Source: Humulus lupulus (taxonomy: Eukaryota; Streptophyta; Magnoliopsida; Rosales; Cannabaceae). From it: a stretch of 64,000 bases of DNA. Shown piece after piece: positions 10,035-21,680 of the stretch (the stretch's first letter is position 1; the number at the start of each line of letters is the position of its first letter). The stretch covers positions 35,285,607 through 35,349,606 of the forward strand of contig NC_084802.1 of NCBI RefSeq assembly GCF_963169125.1. The letters run 5' to 3'. The notes under the pieces are model-generated. The model saw only the letters and a list, made by a program, of their open reading frames with translations. It was not told where the DNA came from and made no database searches. The position numbers were made by a program, and so were the translations under genes.

Positions 10035-12635
10035 TGTAACGCTCTAAACTCCAGGGACCGTTATAGTGTGCCATATAAACAGTGCTAAACTCGCTAATTG
10101 AGTCATTTGGCCAAAATCGTGTAACTAAGTATGATTAGCAATTTAGGGATTAAATTTTTTGGTTAAGATATAACATTTCCCTAGAACGTTTATTGTATAT
10201 ATTGGGATCCCAAAAATATAATTTAAAGGTCTATTACAAGAAAATATTTACAACCAGTCGATCTAAGCGGCAAAACAGGTTTAACCCTAGTTCCTCTTTC
10301 AAACCTCGGCCGTGGTGGTCGAGCAGCTGCATATGTACACATCGCCACCTAAGCTCTCCAACTTAAGGATGGTCTAGCTTTCTTTTGCCTTTACCTGCAC
10401 CACATAACACCCGTGAGTCGAAGCTCAGCAATAAAACTTAATATGCTCATGAACAGTAATAACATGTCATCAGATCATAAGGCGCACGCCTAGCAAATAT
10501 ATCCCTATTCAAGCAGGCAAATAAGTTCACGTAAAGATGCGTATCCAGGATAAAGAATCTTGCCCTCCTAAGTGGATGACTATCAAGTCAATCCTAATCA
10601 GATAAGTGATTTAACACTGGTGGTTCCAATAATCATACTGGGTTTATAGCCCAAAATAGAAGAGTGACAGTTGTAAAAGTCACTACGGTGGGTTCCGTTC
10701 CCTTTATAAATAAGTGATCCTTTTACCAGCTTAAACAAGATAGGTATCTGGTGAAAGAGTCACCAGCATAAACCTACCGAGTAGATAAGTGATTCTTTCA
10801 CTAGCTTAAACAAATTGAGTGACCACACGGTCACTAACATGGGATTCCGCTCCCTTAGCCATGTGACAAAATAGTCACCTAGGCCTTTGGCCTTGGCTCA
10901 GAGTAACTAGTCTTAGACTAGATAGGCGCTTATAATTTTCATCGACCTTCAGGTCGGTCCAGCATTAATGCTCCTAGAGTCATTCAACGCTGATATCGAT
11001 TAGATCTAATTTTTTATCGGCCATGCGTTCATGACGCTTATGCCGTTTCTGACTCTCAGGTTAGTAATACGCGACCAGTGCCGACCTTGACTAGTCAGTG
11101 CCATACACAAGTAAGCAATGCTACCAAACATATATCACATGTCAAATATCCGAATATAAGACATTTAGAATGCTTACTTAACGATTGCTAGCATAATTAG
11201 GATCATGCATAAACACAGAGGCTCAAGCTCTGAACAATCTCATATTCAATATTCATAGCATGACCTAATCATATGTCTCTCGTGCAACACATGCATCACA
11301 TTGAATCACTTGACATGCCTCAACAATAACCATGCATGTCACATTTAATCATCCAACATGCATCAAGAATAACCATGCATGTCACATACATATGGTGTAG
11401 TTTTCTTACCTTTGGTCTAAGCACTTGTTACCAATAAACAAGCCACAAGCACGATCCTGATTCCAAGTCCCTAGTGATAACCTAGTCACAACCATAATAT
11501 AAAACCTCATCAAAATGAGTAAATAAATACTTCCAAACCCAACCCAAGCCTCCGGGATGTCGAGTCCCACTCAACTAGGTAGTAGGATCGATCCTAGGCC
11601 CTCAGAGTTAAGTTCCCATCACAAAAACACAATTCTGGGCAACTTTTTCCTTAAGGGCCGGGGCCCTCCATGGACCATGCCATGGCCCGCCACCCTGGCA
11701 GAGCCTATCACCACCTTCAGCAAGCTAGGGCCGCGGCCCAACCTCGCACCAGCCTAAAAACTTCGTTTTCTCCTTTCTAAAACTTTCCAAAAACCTATCC
11801 AAACATCTCCAAACTAAAAAATCAAAGTTCCCAAACATCCCCATGATCCAAAACCCATAAAATCCAAGTCTCAAATCAATCAAAAACTCATCAAAACACA
11901 AAATCCAATTCAAGCTTAAAAGCTTAAAAAACTTAGAACTTAAAACTTGAATTACCTCCAATTGAGTTGTTTCCTAACTAAATCCTCCAGCTAATAAGCT
12001 TCTAATCTTTCCTAGGATCGCTATGCGTCGATCCTCACTTGAATCCGAGTCCTAGAACTCCAGTTTCCTTCGAAAATACAATCGGAAGACGAAAATGGAA
12101 CTTTGAGGGAGATAGAGCTTACTGAACGTTCTTTTTATTCCTTTAAAAGGTTACTTCAAGCTTAAGTAGCCTCAAACAAATCCTAATGCTCGGGATCCTG
12201 AAAACACCCGTGGGGACAAAATAGTCAAAACCTCCAGAATTTCCCTTGATCTTACTAACTCCCAATTTATCATCAAATTCTTATTCCCATTACCCAATAA
12301 CCCGGTAATGCTCTAAATACCCCTTGACTCACTCTGAGTCAAGAATAAATCCCGTTGTGACTTTCCCACTAGCTTACCTCCTAGGATCGTCTAATGCTGG
12401 GTAACCCTAGCATAACCAAATAATAATAAAGCACCACACACATATCACATAAATGCCAATATGCCCGAAATGACCAAAATATGAAAATCACCCAATTACT
12501 CAGAAATGGGTTCACATGCACATTTAATACACCTAAACATGCATATTATTATTTAATAACATAATAAATCAATTATGGCCCTCCTGGCCTCCTAATAAAG
12601 GTCCTAAACCTTATTAGGAAATTTGGGGCATTACA
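10035..12635 (-). mobile_element. Solo LTR of a chromovirus family with perfect target duplication
   Basis: The insert begins TGTAACGCTC and ends GGGGCATTACA. It is flanked by identical GTGGG (10,030-10,034 and 12,636-12,640). The copia RT line RRNSG / GGYVLSQTHYVEKV closes perfectly across it. The order of conserved LTR blocks (for example TTACCTGCACCACATAAC near 10,390) shows minus orientation. It contains a dyad-repeat region at about 10,600-10,870 and a GC palindrome cluster at 11,652-11,742. No internal region remains, so it is a solo LTR. Confidence 0.95.
11652..11742. repeat. GGGCCGGGGCCC-type palindrome cluster in LTR
   Basis: Palindromic words AGGGCCGGGGCCCT, CCATGG (twice) and GGGCCGCGGCCC lie within about 90 bp in an otherwise AT-rich LTR. 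The position matches the differing palindrome clusters of the other LTR families. Confidence 0.8.
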
Positions 12636-13431
12636 GTGGGGGTTATGTGTTAAGTCAAACCCACTATGTTGAGAAAGTGTTCGACAAATTCAGCATGCAC
12701 CATTTGATTCAAATATGAAGTTTTAAAAGAATGAAGGAAGAGCGGTGGCTCAATTGGAATATGCAAGTGCAATAGGTAGCCTAATGTACACCGCTCATTG
12801 CACAATAGCGGATATTGCATATGCAGTTAGTAAACTTAGTAGGTTTACTAGCAATCCAAGTATCAAGCATTGGAAAGCTATTGAGAGCATACTTGGTTAT
12901 CTTAAGGGTACCAAGGAGTATAGTCTTCACTATACAAACTTTCCAAAGATACTTGAAGGATATTCCGATGATAATTGGATATCGGGAATTGGAGATAATC
13001 TCTCCACCACCGGTTGGGTGTTTACTCTTGGAGGAGGTGCTTTCTCATGGGGCTCTAAGAAGCAAACGTGTATATCACACTCAACCATCGAAGCAGAGTT
13101 CATAGCTTTAGCGACAACCGACAAAGAGGCCGAGTGGATTAGGAATCTCATGATGGATATTACTTTAACCACGGATATGGTATCGACAATTTCAATACAT
13201 TGTGATAGCCAATCCACACTTGCTAGAGCATATAATAGTGTGTATAATGGAAAGTCTAGACACATTAGTCTAAGACATGAATATGTGAGACAATTGATTC
13301 AAGGTGGAATTATATCGATCTCATATGTTAAAACAAGTGAGAACTTACCAGATCCATTTACAAAACCTCTTGTGAGAATGTTAGTAAGTTTTACTTCAAA
13401 AGGGATGAGATTAAAACTCCTACAAGAATAG
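12636..13431 (+). pseudogene. Copia-1 RT end and RNase H
   Basis: After GGYVLSQTHYVEKV a short frame-broken segment leads into a 228-codon open stretch from 12,745. It reads [25 protein letters not shown] and [21 protein letters not shown], the RNase H core; the family uses acidic residues in SYSDADW, EAEY and SDSQ, here [12 protein letters not shown] and CDSQ. It then reads [15 protein letters not shown] and [11 protein letters not shown], the usual copia pol ending, and stops at 13,431. This is the best-preserved copia-1 domain, but it depends on the broken upstream frames. Confidence 0.92.
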
Positions 13432-13979
13432 ATTCACGATGGAAACCCAATTCTCAACTTGTACAAATCAAGGGGAAAAGTTCAACGGGTAAGAACAAGT
13501 CATTGATAAGTGAATAGTTTCAACACTAAAACTTATGATGAGTTCCATTGAGATGGTTAGTGTTGGTTGCTACCGAGTTAGGGTTAGGCCTAGGGCTTTT
13601 AATGAAGTTCAGTTGAGTGTAACAAGCACCTATAAAGGTAGCAATGATGTTGTAAGAACTTCACCTATGTGGACTTAGAGGTGGTGTTGCCTCTCATGGG
13701 AGTTGGAGTTTCTCCCCGGAAAGTCCATGAAGAGATGAAGACATGGCCATGATAGTGCTAAGCGAGAAAGTGGGAAAACAAAAGATGTGGTGGAGGTGTG
13801 TGAGGTATCACCGATGTTATCATATGGAATACTTGGTTCAAGCTCTAAGCTACTAATGATTTCGATAATACTTTGTGGTATTTTCACTAAGATAAAGTTC
13901 AAACCGAAAGACACTTTATTTTATGCACCAAAACTGTTTAAGCTAGAGAATGTAGCTTGTATTTAACCAAGTGGGGGAT
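13432..13979 (+). other. Copia-1 3' untranslated region and polypurine tract
   Basis: This is about 550 bp with no long reading frame. It is clearly related to the equivalent stretch of copia-2 (47,181-47,735, minus); both share GGGAGTTGGAGTTTCTCCC and ATTTTATGCACCAAAACTG. It ends in AACCAAGTGGGGGAT, the polypurine tract, immediately before the LTR. Confidence 0.85.
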
Positions 13980-14763
13980 TGTTATGATTGGTTAAATACA
14001 AATGGTAAAGTGTTAAAATACAAGCAAGGTATAAACACTTAGTAGAATTCACATAGTGTAGATGTAAATTTGAGTTTCAAATTGTAGGCACTTATAAAAT
14101 GAAAATTTGGGTCCAAAGTGATACATAAAAATATCTAAGGGTTCCCAAAAAGTTTGGTGGCATTTTGAGTATTTTTTGGACCTTTGGAAGTGTCCAAAGT
14201 CAGGCGATGCGCTGCATGCTGTATTATGTGGATTTACGTAAATGCTATAAATTGCGTGTTTTGCAAGTCTAATCCTATTGGTTGGACCTAATGATGGTGC
14301 CTACTTTATATATGGGTCAAAAATAGTGATTTGGGAGACTTGATCACTCTCTCTAATCTCTCTCCACCCTCATTCTCTCTCTAGCTCCAAGAATCTCTAG
14401 TTTTCTCCAAGAACTCTCCAAGAAAGTGTTTGACATAGAGAGTTGAAGGCTTGTTCAATCTCAGTCCTCATTTCCTCAAGAGAAGGCCTCAATCATCAAT
14501 GGTGGCTGGGAAATAGAGTATTAGGACAACGTTTCTCAACATGTATAAGCCTTGGTTTGTGTTTGGTCTTGCTCAAGGGTTTTCTCTAAGGATTGTTCAA
14601 AGTGGTGATTTGCCTAGGGTTTGAAGCTTCATCAAAACTTGAAGAACATCAGTGTTCTACTTGGGTTTGCATGTTCTTTCTCAATCTTTTTTAAGTCTTT
14701 ATCAATCCAAATTTTGTGTAGATTCTATTTTTTGTGGTGGTGTTAACTCACTCTCCCCCAACA
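13980..14763 (+). mobile_element. Copia-1 3' LTR
   Basis: This 784-bp LTR starts TGTTATGATTGG right after the polypurine tract and ends CTCCCCCAACA. A TATA-like TTTATATATGGG lies near 14,308, and a CT-rich leader (CTCTCTCTAATCTCTC) follows, as in a plant promoter. A short palindrome-like word, GGCGATGCGCTGCATGC, is at about 14,202. The next bases encode hAT transposase, so the element sits in a hAT transposon; the expected target copy CCCAC (14,764-14,768) has its partner outside the window. Confidence 0.88.
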
Positions 14764-16129
14764 CCCACTAAACTTCAATGCTACATCATAAAATATTATC
14801 AAAAATCTCACAAAAACTGACGCATCCTCCCAATGTTTTTCGGATGGTGGTCCCTCCTTTGGCTTCCCATCTTTTTCAACCTCATTAAAATATTTCGAAT
14901 AGTTTCCATCACCTTCCATTCTTTCAAATGCCTTTCGAAATTTGAGCACACAATTAAGCATGAGGAATGTGGAGTTCTACCTTGTTTGGACATCTAAACA
15001 GAAAAGTCCCTTGCATTCGATCCCTTCATCTTTCACACATTCCTTAAATGTTAGAAGCCTAGAAGGGGAAGACCTAACATATCTCACCTCATTTCTAATT
15101 GCAGTAATGGACTCATGTTTTCCTTCAATCCTTCGCTAACAATTAAGTTTACTATATGATCACAACACCTCACAACGCTAACAATTAAGTTTCCAAAATA
15201 AGTCATTTATCTTTCTCCCTGAACTTCTTCTTCAAGTATCTAAAGGCAACATCATTAGAGGAAGCGTTGTCTATCGTAATGGTAAAAAACTTAGATATAC
15301 CCCAATCATTCAGACATCGCTCGATCTCTTTACCAATAGTTTCCCCTTTATGATCTACCACTTGGCAAAAAGTAATAATTCTTTTTTGGTATGCCCAATT
15401 ATTATCAATCCAATGAGCTGTGATGACCATGTAATTCATATTTTGGATGGAAGTCCATGTGTATGTAGTAATAGATAACCTTTCTTTGCTCAAAATCTTT
15501 TTCAATGTTACATTTTCTTCTTTATATAACTTTAAAACATCCCTAGCAACAGTCATTTGAGAAGGGATCGCAAACCTAGGTTGAAGAGTTGTCACAAATT
15601 TTTTGAAGCCCTCGCCCTCAACATGTCTAAAGGGTATCTCATCAAACTCAATATATTGTGTAAGGGCTATCCTACAAGCTTCTTTGTTATAAGCCAATGC
15701 TACTAAGCTTGTTTCCCCCTCATTTTCTCCCTTAATCTGTTCAAAACTAAAAATATTATGTTTTTTGGTCATCTATCCTCCATGAACTAAGCTCACAAAC
15801 GTTCTTAAAATAGTTCCATAGATGACTTGTCCCATGTTTTATCGCGTCACAAAAAAAATTAGATCCACAATATTTACACATACACTTAGGCGGAGGAGGC
15901 TCTTCCAAATGATTGGTTGTTGATGGGGGTGGGGGAGGAGGAGGGTCTTCCTTGGTGAAATGTTCCTAAATGGAAGATCATTTTCCTTTTTAGCAGGGAG
16001 ATGAGCCTTAGTGTGAGGTTTACCCTTATTCCTTTTACCCCTAAGTTGACCTATATTTGTGAGGTTTTCAGTGGGAGGTTGATCTTCATTCTCTTCCGCA
16101 TGAGTTTCATTGGGTTGATCAGTATCCAT
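14764..16129 (-). pseudogene. hAT transposase, BED zinc finger / RICESLEEPER-like, N-terminal two thirds
   Basis: Read on the minus strand, a start near 16,129 gives an acidic N-terminus. A BED-type zinc finger follows (PKCMCKYCGSNFF ... HGTSHLWNYF, about 15,890-15,800). A 189-codon piece (15,772-15,203) reads IALTQYIEFDEIPFRHVEGEGF ... WTSIQNMNYMVITAHWIDNNW ... FTITIDNASSNDVAF, the catalytic-core start of hAT transposases. It continues ESITAIRNEVRYVRSSPSRL and ends LNCVLKFRKAFERM ... FYDVALKFSG, where copia-1 cuts it. Frameshifts, and a stop in the conserved RWNST motif (now R*NST), show it is dead. The C-terminal dimerisation domain should lie beyond copia-1, outside the window. Confidence 0.88.
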
Positions 16130-17291
16130 TACCTAATACAAATGATTTAACAAAAATACATAACTAAACATAATCAACATAACAGCACACAAGCCTATAA
16201 TCCACTACAACTGAGCAGCACACATTCACACACAAGCCTAGAATCCACTAAAAGAAAGATAATAGATTAGGATTTACCTCAAGCTTTTGAGTAGAAGCGA
16301 ACTCTTCAAATTTATCGACCACTCACCTTCTTCTCAAACTCACCACCAACTTGTAAATTCACAAAAATAAACAGTAAAATTTTAGCATATCACCTTAGAC
16401 ATATATATATATATAAACCAAATAATTAAATTGATTAAATAGATCCTAAACAAAATAATTTTAAGCTTCTTTTCGACTGCCTTTGATTTGAACACACACA
16501 AATAATGATATGCATATGTCTATTTGATATTTTATTTATGCTCAACTTTTTATATGTTTTGTTCTATATTTAGACCAAAAAAACTTTCAAAATCATTAAC
16601 ATAATTTTCTAGCTCCCTCTGTTTTATCTCTTCTATAATTTTCTTCACTCCTGTATCAAACAATAATATTTGTAAATTTCATAATACTTTAAGAGTGTAT
16701 AGTATATACTTGTACCAAAAGAGGGAGGAGCCGAGGAGGTGAGGTCTAAGGTGAGCTCCAAGTCCAAGCCGCTGCTACTGCCGACCTGCCGTGCCTCCGA
16801 GGTCCGAGGAGGAGCTACGATGCCGACCAACCGACTTACTTGAGAGTGTGAGATAGACAGAGAGAGATGAGACGAGAGAGCCGACGAGAGGGTGAGGGAG
16901 GGACAGCAGGGGTCGAGAGAGAGAGGAGACAGACGGAGTCACGGAGGGGCCGAGGGGTCACGCTTGGGACGGAGGGGCTGGGGTTGGGGACGGAGGCGCC
17001 GTGGCACTCAGTGTCGAGGAAGAGAAAGTTAACAGAGAGAGAGGTATATGCTATACGGGCTTGGGGCTTAGGGGTTAGGGTTAGTTTAGTTAGAATTAGA
17101 ACTTTAGAAAAAATTCAAGGCTTTTTTTTTCGGATTCCATTTCGGATTTCGGGTTTAACCCGAACCGAAACCCGATTGGGTTCGGATCGGTTCGAGTTCA
17201 CCCAAATTTTTTGGATTTTTGGGAAAATCGGGTTTCTCGGGCTTGGGTCGGTAAGGTTTCTCGGGTTTTGTGGGTTAAATGTTCACCCCTA
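16130..17291 (-). mobile_element. hAT transposon end: subterminal region and terminal repeat
   Basis: This non-coding stretch lies upstream of the hAT transposase. It is AT-rich up to about 16,700, with a TA microsatellite near 16,402-16,420, then GC-rich. The last 150 bp repeat short words such as CGGGTTT, TCGGGTT and ACCCGA, typical of hAT subterminal regions. The end read on the minus strand is TAGGGGTGAACATTTAACCC, matching the TAGGGGTG-like hAT terminal repeat form. The 8-bp target copy expected at about 17,292-17,299 cannot be paired within the window. Open frames here are not supported as genes. Confidence 0.7.
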
Positions 17292-17944
17292 GTTGATTTT
17301 ACCCTCTAAAATGTCACGTGGGGCCCACAAAAAGCCTATAAACCCTACCTAAAAATTGAACCAAACGTGGAAAGTACTTTACATTCTCATTCCCACACTA
17401 ATAAAATCCCATACCAAACTCTCCATAAAAGTTTAAAACTAACACAAATCAATTAACATTAAATATAATTAAAATAAATGACATTTTTTTCAAAATCATT
17501 GGGAAATTTAATTCCATATAGTTAACTTAAAAGGAGATTGCCATATATTTAGAGAAAATTAGAAAGCCATATTTATGTTAAAAAGTGAAGGAAAAAAAAG
17601 TCATATTTCTATTCTTGTAATTTTCACTACTAGAAACCCCAAAATGGGCTCAACATCTAACTTTCACCCTTTATTGTGCTAGGATTTTAGTCTTCTAGCC
17701 CAATTAATACATAGATTGGTCTTAGCCTTAAGGTGAAAATCATAAATGACAAATCAAGGCATTTGTATGTTTCTTTTTTTGCCATGCAATGTATTATTAA
17801 GAGTTATCTGTTTTGGAAAACACGCATTAAGAAATTTCTTGGCATAATACTTTCCCTTGTTTGTATTTTGAGTCCGTTACATCTCCAAGAAATTTTTCTT
17901 TCATTTTTTATTTTTCATTTTTGAATCAGTTTTTCAAAGCAAGA
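17292..17944. other. Intergenic region before candidate gene
   Basis: AT-rich sequence without a recognisable coding region. It may hold the promoter of the plus-strand candidate gene that starts at 17,945; no clear TATA box can be placed with confidence. Confidence 0.5.
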
Positions 17945-18597
17945 ATGCACTCAGATAGAGCCTCAAGAGAAACATATTCTTTAGAACAGAGCAAATCAAT
18001 GGGAAAGAAATTGAAAGACGAGGAGGAAAAGAAGAAGAAGACTATCAAGGAAACAACAAAGGTACCCAACAAAACAAACGAAGTCATCATCACCGTCCAC
18101 GTCGAACAACCATGGCCATGGCCTCGTAAAGAGGCTGGTGATATTCCTTTTAAGAAGAGTGCTAAATCAAAGCTGATTTTCCCCCCAAACCAACAAAAAA
18201 CAAAAACAAGAGGGTATGATCGCCGGGCTCAGCTGCTTGCCTATGCTCAGCAACTTAGAAAATCCGATTCAAAACAGCTACAATGGCCAAAAAATGGTTC
18301 CAAGCCAAAGCACAAGGTGAGTGGAGTAGTGCTTTATGTCTTCTTGTTTTTGTAGGTCCATTTCTAATTTTATATGCATTGCTTGTGTGTATGTTATATG
18401 TACGAGTTGAATCTGAATTCTATTTTATGCAGGTGAACGTTCAGGTAGGATTCCAGAGAATAAGAAACCGAAAGAGATATAAGCGATTAGTGCCAGAGGT
18501 AGACATATCATGCAATCCAAAATCCATAATTGGCAGAAAGAAGAAAGCCAACAAACATACGGATTCTCCCTTTGTAGTAAATCACTTGACCTGTTGA
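17945..18597 (+). CDS. Candidate two-exon gene, basic protein of about 178 aa, function unknown
   Basis: I do not recognise the family. Exon 1 (17,945-18,316) encodes 124 residues: a Lys/Glu-rich start (KKLKDEEEKKKKTIKE), then VHVEQPWPWPRKEAGDIPF, then GYDRRAQLLAYAQQLRKSD. Codon 124 is followed by GTGAGT, a good donor. A T-rich stretch ending ATTTTATGCAG (18,432) is a good acceptor. The second open frame continues in phase 0 to a stop at 18,597, adding about 54 basic residues (VGFQRIRNRKRYKRL). Matching splice sites and a shared phase argue for a real gene. There is no similarity to the surrounding transposons. Another acceptor near 18,678 suggests an alternative last exon. The start ATG is chosen because upstream codons are Phe-rich and look untranslated. 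Confidence 0.5.
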
Positions 18598-19625
18598 ATT
18601 CTTTTATTTTCCCTTTTAATTCACTTTTAGTTAAGTGATTAGGTATTTGATTGCCTTTCTTTCTTTCTTTTTCGCAGGGAAAGGTAAGAGGAATTTTGAG
18701 AGGACTCTGCAAAGATTGAAAGGGGGACTAAAAAAAGATCGATGGAAAAAGTTAGGTTTTTTTTGTACTCCTTTCAATAAAAAAAACTTGCTTAGATTAA
18801 TATGCCATGTGTTTGGGAACTGGTCTAATGCACTGGACCCACTTTTTTCTACTGTTTTTGTTTCTGAGGAGAGTTTGAGATCCAATATTCATCTCATTTA
18901 TTTGTTATGCCGAATCAAATGTACGTACTAGTCTCTGCAGTCAGAACCAAAGATCATTATTGATGGAGAATAGTTATTGTTTCCGTTATAGAGAAAAAAA
19001 ATCATTTTTACATAAAAGATAGCTTCTTATATGTTATGCTCAAAAGATTTGGATACACACTCTTGGTCGTTCAAGCATACTGCAAGAAATTGGAAACAAA
19101 ATATACAATCTGTGCATGGAAATCGATTAATTTGAAAACATGTCTAAACACCATACATTCAAATGAAGAAGCTACGACCGGAAACATGACTCCCGCTCAT
19201 CCAAAAACAATAAGGCTGGCTGGTACAAGAATGAAAGAAAGCTGAGGTTGAATTGGAGGCCAAGCAAAATGGAAAGATAAGAAGCCCCCATCAAACTCTA
19301 TCCAAAGGAAAGTATGTTGAATGAATCATCAGTGCAGTAAAAAGAAAGAAGAATGTGTGAAATGGTTTAGAAAAGGATTTCTCCTCAGATGGCAACTGAG
19401 AAGTGAGTAATGACCGAAAGAGAAACCACTCCATACACCAACAGTCTATGGACACCTCTGAAATTTTCTTTGTTCTCCCCCCAAAACTAAAAACCTAAAA
19501 TCAAAAGATAAAATCCCATTGAAATTGTAACTCCTACAATCTAAAATCAGTTATCCATAACCCATTTAGAAAAGCTGAAGCTGGAATCCTAACTTCTATT
19601 AAAATTGATTTCACAAATTCACAAA
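18598..19625. other. Convergent 3' flanks of the two island genes
   Basis: AT-rich sequence between the stop codons of the two convergent genes. It probably holds their 3' untranslated regions and a possible alternative last exon of the plus-strand gene (after TTTTTCGCAG at about 18,678). Nothing else is recognisable. Confidence 0.5.
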
Positions 19626-20603
19626 CTAATTGTTGTTGTTTCCTCCGCTGCGTCTTCGGCGTCTCCTTGAAACCAGTATTCTTGTTCTCTGGAAACCACG
19701 TCCAGAGGCAGCACCATAACTGGAAAATGCAGAACGAGGCCCCCCAAAATCGTCCTCTCCAATAGAGGAAAAGTCCCTGTGGAATCTACCACGTGAAAAA
19801 TTACCACCATTCCGTCCCAAACTAAATGACCCTAAATTAAAATCCTCCAAGTAATCATCCAGTTCAGAATCGTAATCACTGTAAAAATTACTCTGGTTTG
19901 GCTCAAGAACATAATCACCAAGTACCACTGCCCCTGGTGTTGATGATATGATTGTGCTGATGACATCACTCCGCTCTCTTTCACACTCAAGCCTCTTCCA
20001 TTTCTCTTCAAGGATAGGATCCACTGCTCGAGGTCTTGCAAGTGGATGCTTCGCCTTAACATGCTTTCTGAGCTCTTTATAACTTCCAACAAATGGGCAC
20101 TTGTCCTGCATGCAGCTTCTCTTCTTTGCATTTAGATACTTCCTTGCTGGTTCCACAACTGTCCAACCTTTCACCTGGCCCCGACAAAGTGGGCATAAAA
20201 GCTCTGGTGCTTCGACACTTTCATTGGGCTGCCCTGCATCTGAACTCGAACGTATATTACCAACCGACTCATTCGCCTGTTCTGAAATTTGAGTAGAGGC
20301 TATCTTTGTGTAGGCTTTCTTGTATTGTTCAAGACAATTGGAAAAGCGATTACTAGTGGCACACATGTAGGGACGACAGCCCTTGTTATATGATGAACAA
20401 AGAAGAAGTACAGCATTGTGAGGAAACTCCATACATACTGAACACGATGCATCTTTCCAATCTTTCTTCCCTGACACTTTGTGGCTTTTCTTCTTTGGAT
20501 GAACAAGTTTGTGAGTTGTCCAAGTATTGGATGGTAATAAATGTCGATTAGCCCTGGAACAGTTTGCGTCAGATTTTCGTCGTAACTTGTTAACTTTGGC
20601 CAT
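19626..20603 (-). CDS. DUF1644 zinc-binding protein, 325 aa
   Basis: This intact single-exon coding region encodes 325 residues. Residues 54-90 hold a Cys-rich block, CSVCMEFPHNAVLLLC ... GCRPYMC ... SNC, the hallmark of the plant DUF1644 family. Residues 137-140 are CPLC. Residues 164-186 form a C2H2-like finger (Cys164, Cys169, His181, His186). The tail has an acidic patch (about 242-256), then Gly/Arg/Phe-rich sequence and RRRRRR at 313-318. Rice members of the family are linked to salt and abscisic-acid responses; the molecular activity is not settled. The start is supported by an acceptor (ACTGTAG) directly before the ATG. It is the only clearly intact conserved host gene in the window and is flanked by transposon nests. 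Confidence 0.93.
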   Translation of the reverse strand: MAKVNKLRRKSDANCSRANRHLLPSNTWTTHKLVHPKKKSHKVSGKKDWKDASCSVCMEFPHNAVLLLCSSYNKGCRPYMCATSNRFSNCLEQYKKAYTKIASTQISEQANESVGNIRSSSDAGQPNESVEAPELLCPLCRGQVKGWTVVEPARKYLNAKKRSCMQDKCPFVGSYKELRKHVKAKHPLARPRAVDPILEEKWKRLECERERSDVISTIISSTPGAVVLGDYVLEPNQSNFYSDYDSELDDYLEDFNLGSFSLGRNGGNFSRGRFHRDFSSIGEDDFGGPRSAFSSYGAASGRGFQRTRILVSRRRRRRSGGNNNN

Positions 20604-20724
20604 CTACAGTACGAGTAATAAAAAGAATGATTAAAGAAAAACCTTCAGACTGATTTCTCTTGTTAATGATAGTCAATTATATGGTAAGATATTGATCAGG
20701 TAAACACAATGATTGCAACAACAA

Positions 20725-20872
20725 TCGCAATAAAATTTTATTTATTTATCTATACTTGTAATCCAGATGGACCATACATACAACATAGGTCTCTTGAGGT
20801 ATTGAACCTCAAACCTCATATGGGACAAAACCATGAGCCTATCACTTGATCTAACGCTCAAGAATCACAATT
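20725..20872 (-). mobile_element. tRNA-derived SINE-like element in intron
   Basis: On the minus strand the segment reads GCGTTAGATCAAGTGATAGG (A-box-like), then CCCATATGAGGTTTGAGG, then GGTTCAATACC (B-box, close to GGTTCRANTCC). A short body ending near TGGATTACAAG and an A/T-rich tail follow. Spacing of the two boxes fits a tRNA-derived pol III promoter. It cannot fold as a full tRNA. Boundaries and target duplications are not clear. Confidence 0.5.
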
Positions 20873-21344
20873 TGTAAGTTTCTTATAATAAAAAAACCTA
20901 GATTTCTTAGGCCTTAACAAATTTATATACAAGTCACAACAATATTAGGTCAATTCCTCAATTGGCTGGGACCTGGTACAAAGTAGCTATGTCTTTTAAG
21001 TAAACCTAACTTGTGAGGTAGTTCAGACTGTTAAATAAGCATTTCCAAAATGAAAGCAAAGGTAACATGGGAAGAAGCAGCACACATGAAGATTCTTTTG
21101 CTGAAAACGACCATAGCATCTCCCAAAGTTGTTTTACAATTTTTATCATCTTCTCAAAAGTTTGCCCAAAAAAAACAAACTAAAATCTAAGAAGTGCAAC
21201 AGGTAAATCCCACCACTCCAGCTCGTGATAATATAAGATTACTTTTAGTGGCATCGAGGAGAGCAGATCATCGGTGCACATGAAAAAGTATATGATTTCG
21301 CACAATACCAGTAAAAATATGGGTCTGACACATTCCAATACAAG

Positions 21345-21680
21345 CCATGCCCTCCCTCCCTCATCATCATCAACCTCTCTTCCTTTCTCTCTAAAAACTC
21401 GTCTCCATTGCTCAACAAAGAGAGCAATCACATTTCACCCTTTCTACTAAACATCTCTCTAAATGAAAAGCAAGACTAAGGTTCAAACAATTTCTGCACA
21501 ACTCAATGTGCTGGACTTGCTACAGGACCCTAAAACAATTGCTGCACAAGTCATGCTCTCTCACTCTCTCTCCTCCCCTCATCATTTTCATCAACCTCTC
21601 TCTACAAAACTCCATCTCCATAGGACGACAAAGAGAGCAATAACATATCAAAGCACAATAAAATTTATTACAAGAAAGAA
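21345..21680. repeat. Local imperfect duplication, about 220 bp apart
   Basis: A CT-rich segment near 21,350-21,430 (CATCATCAACCTCTC ... ACAAAGAGAGCAAT) recurs near 21,570-21,645 (TTTTCATCAACCTCTC ... ACAAAGAGAGCAAT). A small repeat (CAATTTCTGCACAA / CAATTGCTGCACAA) lies between. It is non-coding. Confidence 0.6.

Noticed and set aside
16867..17292. 141-codon open frame, Arg/Glu-rich
   Set aside because: It overlaps the GC-rich subterminal repeats of the hAT transposon, and composition alone explains it.
18635..18931. 98-codon plus-strand frame with a basic segment
   Set aside because: It may be an alternative last exon, but the T-rich start and the lack of a compatible splice phase make it unsafe to call.
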